From Bacteriovoracaceae bacterium UBA7695 (lineage in GTDB: Bacteria; Bdellovibrionota; Bacteriovoracia; Bacteriovoracales; Bacteriovoracaceae): 8,294 bases of DNA. A program made the position numbers and the translations under genes. The stretch covers positions 1-8,294 of the forward strand of contig DLGL01000088.1 of NCBI GenBank assembly GCA_002482685.1. Reading direction: 5' to 3'. Of this stretch, positions 6,331 to 8,294 are shown piece after piece. The first letter of the stretch is position 1. Each line of letters opens with the position of its first letter. A model generated the notes under the pieces. That model was not told where the DNA came from. It did no database searches and was given only the letters and a program-made list of their open reading frames with translations.

Positions 6331-7830
6331 TTAAGACATCCAGTTGCGAGTTTGAGGCTCGATGAATTTAGTCGTGATCTTTCTATCCTGAGTCCAGAAA
6401 TCAATTCCTTGGTCTCCAGTAAGGTCTCCGTTACCAAATTTAGAATCATTCCATCCACCGAAACCAAATGGCTCACGAGGAACAGGAACACCAACGTTCA
6501 CACCGTTCATTCCTGCGTTTGCATTTCTGAAAAGGTACTGAGCGTTTGCACCGTTAGTTGTAAAGATCGAAGCTGCGTTTCCGTAAGGGTTCGCGTTTTC
6601 AATTTTAAGGGCTTCTTCAATTGTGTTCACACGAGTGATGGATAGAACTGGTCCGAAGATCTCTTCGCAGCCAGCAGGCATATCAGGGCTAACGTTATCA
6701 AGTAACGTAGGTCCAACCCAGTAACCAGTCTCAAGACCTTTGATGTCTGAATTTTCTGGTTTCTGATTGCGCCCATCAACGAGAATTTTAGCTCCCATTT
6801 TTTCTGCAGCTGTAATGTAGTTATTAATTCTTTCAACTGATTCCTTGTTGATCACAGTTCCCTGCTTTTCACCAAGTTTGATTGATTTGGCGTAAGCCAC
6901 CATTCCATCAATGTGCTTTTGACAGTCACCCACGGCAACCATCATGGAAGCGGCCATACAACGCTGACCTGCGCATCCCATAGCAGAGTCTACGATCTGC
7001 ATAGGAGCTGTTTCAAGGTTCGCGTCCGGCATACAGATCAAGTGGTTTTTGGCTCCACCAAGAGCAAGAACACGCTTACCGGCCATAGCGGCACGACCAT
7101 AAACAATTTTGGCTACTTTAGTTGAGCCAACAAAGCTTAAAGCCTTAATGTCTGTGTTATCGCAAATAGCATTCACAACATCTACTCCACCGTGAACTAC
7201 GTTTAGAACGCCATCAGGAAGTCCTGCTTCTTTTAAAAGTGCCGCGAGTTTCATTGACCCCAGAGGCACTTGCTCAGAAGGTTTTAGAATCATGGTGTTT
7301 CCAACAGTAAGAGCGATAGGGATAGTCCACATCGGGCACATGACAGGGAAGTTAAATGGAACAATTGAAGCCACTACACCGATTGGCTCTTTGATCACCT
7401 GGCAGTAAATACCATTTGATACTTCAAGCATGGGAGCAGAAATTTTATTAGGGATAGAGCATCCGAATTCTAAAACTTCGATCGCTTTAGCAACGTCACC
7501 ATGAGCTTCGGCCAACGTCTTACCGTTTTCTAAAGACACAAGTTGTTTAAGCTCTTCAAAGTCTCTTTCCATCAAAGTTTTTAAACGGAACATTACCTGT
7601 ACGCGTTCTTTGATGTTGGTATTAGACCAGGTCTTGAAAGCAGTTTTTGCCACAGCTACAGCGCTGTTTACATCTTCAGCAGTTCCTAAAGGTACTTCAC
7701 CGATAGTTTCGCCAGTGTATGGAGTAAACAGTGGAAGGTATTTAGTTGTTTTAGATTCAACTTCCTTATTACCTACCCAGTGTTTTAATTTACCGAAATC
7801 GTTTTTAATTTTTACGTTATTTAGTCCCAT
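6331..7830 (-). CDS. mmsA: CoA-acylating methylmalonate/malonate-semialdehyde dehydrogenase
   Basis: 499 residues of the aldehyde dehydrogenase superfamily. It oxidises methylmalonate semialdehyde to propionyl-CoA, or malonate semialdehyde to acetyl-CoA, with NAD+, CoA and loss of CO2. Landmarks: VPFNFPVMCPMW (157-168) with the oxyanion Asn160; ILKPSEQVP (181-189), whose Lys183 binds NAD; FVGST (233-237), the Rossmann turn; GCAGQRCMA (285-293) with catalytic Cys291; and EIFGPVL (390-396). The stretch ALGGAKNH (256-263) is diagnostic, because ordinary aldehyde dehydrogenases carry the general-base Glu here and the CoA-dependent MMSDH family does not. A strong AAGGAG (7836-7841) sits 5 nt before the ATG, inside the end of the transporter gene; the two reading frames overlap by 10 nt. 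In this operon it would serve the last step of uracil and thymine catabolism. The C-terminal block PREPFGFGGWNDSKFGNGD differs from the PLPMFSFTG type of Pseudomonas MmsA as I recall it, so this may be a distinct subgroup. Confidence 0.93.
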   Translation of the reverse strand: MGLNNVKIKNDFGKLKHWVGNKEVESKTTKYLPLFTPYTGETIGEVPLGTAEDVNSAVAVAKTAFKTWSNTNIKERVQVMFRLKTLMERDFEELKQLVSLENGKTLAEAHGDVAKAIEVLEFGCSIPNKISAPMLEVSNGIYCQVIKEPIGVVASIVPFNFPVMCPMWTIPIALTVGNTMILKPSEQVPLGSMKLAALLKEAGLPDGVLNVVHGGVDVVNAICDNTDIKALSFVGSTKVAKIVYGRAAMAGKRVLALGGAKNHLICMPDANLETAPMQIVDSAMGCAGQRCMAASMMVAVGDCQKHIDGMVAYAKSIKLGEKQGTVINKESVERINNYITAAEKMGAKILVDGRNQKPENSDIKGLETGYWVGPTLLDNVSPDMPAGCEEIFGPVLSITRVNTIEEALKIENANPYGNAASIFTTNGANAQYLFRNANAGMNGVNVGVPVPREPFGFGGWNDSKFGNGDLTGDQGIDFWTQDRKITTKFIEPQTRNWMS

Positions 7831-8294
7831 GCAAACTCCTTCATTGTGTCGCGTTGGAAAATATGCTTACTAGAAAAGAAGTAGATGATAGCACCAAGTG
7901 CGCTTCCTACAAACCATCCATAGTTATAAACCCACATATTTGTTTTAGTAATTAAGCAGAAAGCGGTGAAGATCACAGGAAGAACGAAACTCACCACTCC
8001 TGCGCGGTTAACCTTGGGATATATTCCATCTACTTTATAGATATCAATAAGATGGATATTCTGTTTTTTGATAATGAAGTAATCCACAATCATAATCCCT
8101 GCAATGGGGCCTAAGAGGTTGGAGTAACTTAAGAGCCAGTTAGAGTAAATGCTCTCGACCGAAACATCTGACTGGATGAGTCCAAGTTTGCGAAGAAGCT
8201 CCCAGCCCATGAGAAGAATCCCGATGAAGCCGGTAAGATAGACCCCACGTTTGAAATTAATCTTCTTAGGAAAAGCGTTCTGAAAATCATTTGC
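7821..8294 (-). CDS. NCS1-family nucleobase:cation symporter, C-terminal part
   Basis: Partial gene entering from the right edge; the last 157 residues are present, in frame from the first visible codon (Ala, at 8294). The start of this part, NDFQNAFPKKINFKRG, matches the conserved loop of NCS1 permeases (PucI, Mhp1, Fur-type), which usually reads (N/Y)DFxNxxPxxIxFxxG. Four hydrophobic spans follow: about VYLTGFIGILLMGW, LLGPIAGIMIVDYFII with the family's GPIAGxxxxDY motif, VVSFVLPVIFTAFCLI, and WFVGSALGAIIYFF. They would be the last four of the usual twelve helices. The family imports uracil, thymine, cytosine, purines, hydantoins or allantoin with Na+ or H+. The operon points to uracil or thymine, but the substrate-binding helices are outside the window. 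Its stop overlaps mmsA by 10 nt, so it is co-transcribed and probably precedes mmsA in the operon. Confidence 0.9.
   Translation of the reverse strand, partial: ANDFQNAFPKKINFKRGVYLTGFIGILLMGWELLRKLGLIQSDVSVESIYSNWLLSYSNLLGPIAGIMIVDYFIIKKQNIHLIDIYKVDGIYPKVNRAGVVSFVLPVIFTAFCLITKTNMWVYNYGWFVGSALGAIIYFFSSKHIFQRDTMKEFAWD
7836..7841 (-). promoter_or_regulatory. ribosome binding site of mmsA inside the transporter gene
   Basis: AAGGAG on the minus strand, 5 nt before the mmsA ATG (7830). It is encoded by the Lys-Glu codons near the end of the transporter. The transporter then stops within mmsA (TAA at 7823-7821), so ATGGGACTAA is shared by both genes. This arrangement fixes the mmsA start and implies translational coupling. 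Confidence 0.8.

Noticed and set aside
1..8294. CRISPR arrays, tRNA/rRNA genes, insertion sequences, phage or defence genes
   Set aside because: No direct-repeat arrays, cloverleaf sequences, transposase-like frames or terminal repeats were seen on either strand.

Overview
The window is chromosomal-looking bacterial DNA of moderately low G+C (by eye around 40-45%). Spacing is tight and nearly all genes lie on the minus strand. The lyase gene encodes an N-terminal signal peptide, so the cell exports a polysaccharide-degrading enzyme. The protein features fit a Gram-negative, possibly a Bdellovibrionota-like or other deeply branching proteobacterial lineage. That placement is a guess, because no rRNA or marker gene is present.

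Right half (8294 down to 3812, minus strand): a four-gene operon for reductive pyrimidine catabolism. In transcription order it encodes an NCS1 nucleobase transporter (3' end only), CoA-acylating (methyl)malonate-semialdehyde dehydrogenase (mmsA), dihydropyrimidinase/hydantoinase (hydA) and an FMN-type dihydropyrimidine dehydrogenase (preA/PYD1-like). The first two genes overlap by 10 nt, the next two are 2 nt apart, and the last two are 15 nt apart. A perfect 10-bp hairpin lies just after preA.

Middle (3670 to 1526, minus strand): a secreted family-8 polysaccharide lyase (chondroitin AC/hyaluronate lyase type). A 7-bp inverted repeat sits directly against its start codon. It converges on a plus-strand SPFH/prohibitin-like membrane protein (729-1523), leaving only 2 nt between the stop codons.

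Left edge (578 to 1, minus strand): the N-terminal 192 residues of a class III PLP aminotransferase, divergent from the SPFH gene across a 150-nt intergenic region.

How the genes fit together (inference from families): uracil or thymine is imported by the NCS1 permease and reduced by PreA. HydA opens the ring, and a beta-ureidopropionase not seen here would release beta-alanine or beta-aminoisobutyrate. The aminotransferase would give (methyl)malonate semialdehyde, and MmsA would convert that to acetyl-CoA or propionyl-CoA. The most notable point is that the dihydropyrimidine dehydrogenase is a stand-alone FMN barrel. It has no ferredoxin-type 4Fe-4S tail and no PreT partner in the window, and it resembles the plant PYD1 architecture more than E. 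coli PreA. The lyase and the SPFH gene interrupt the pathway genes and have no obvious metabolic link to them.
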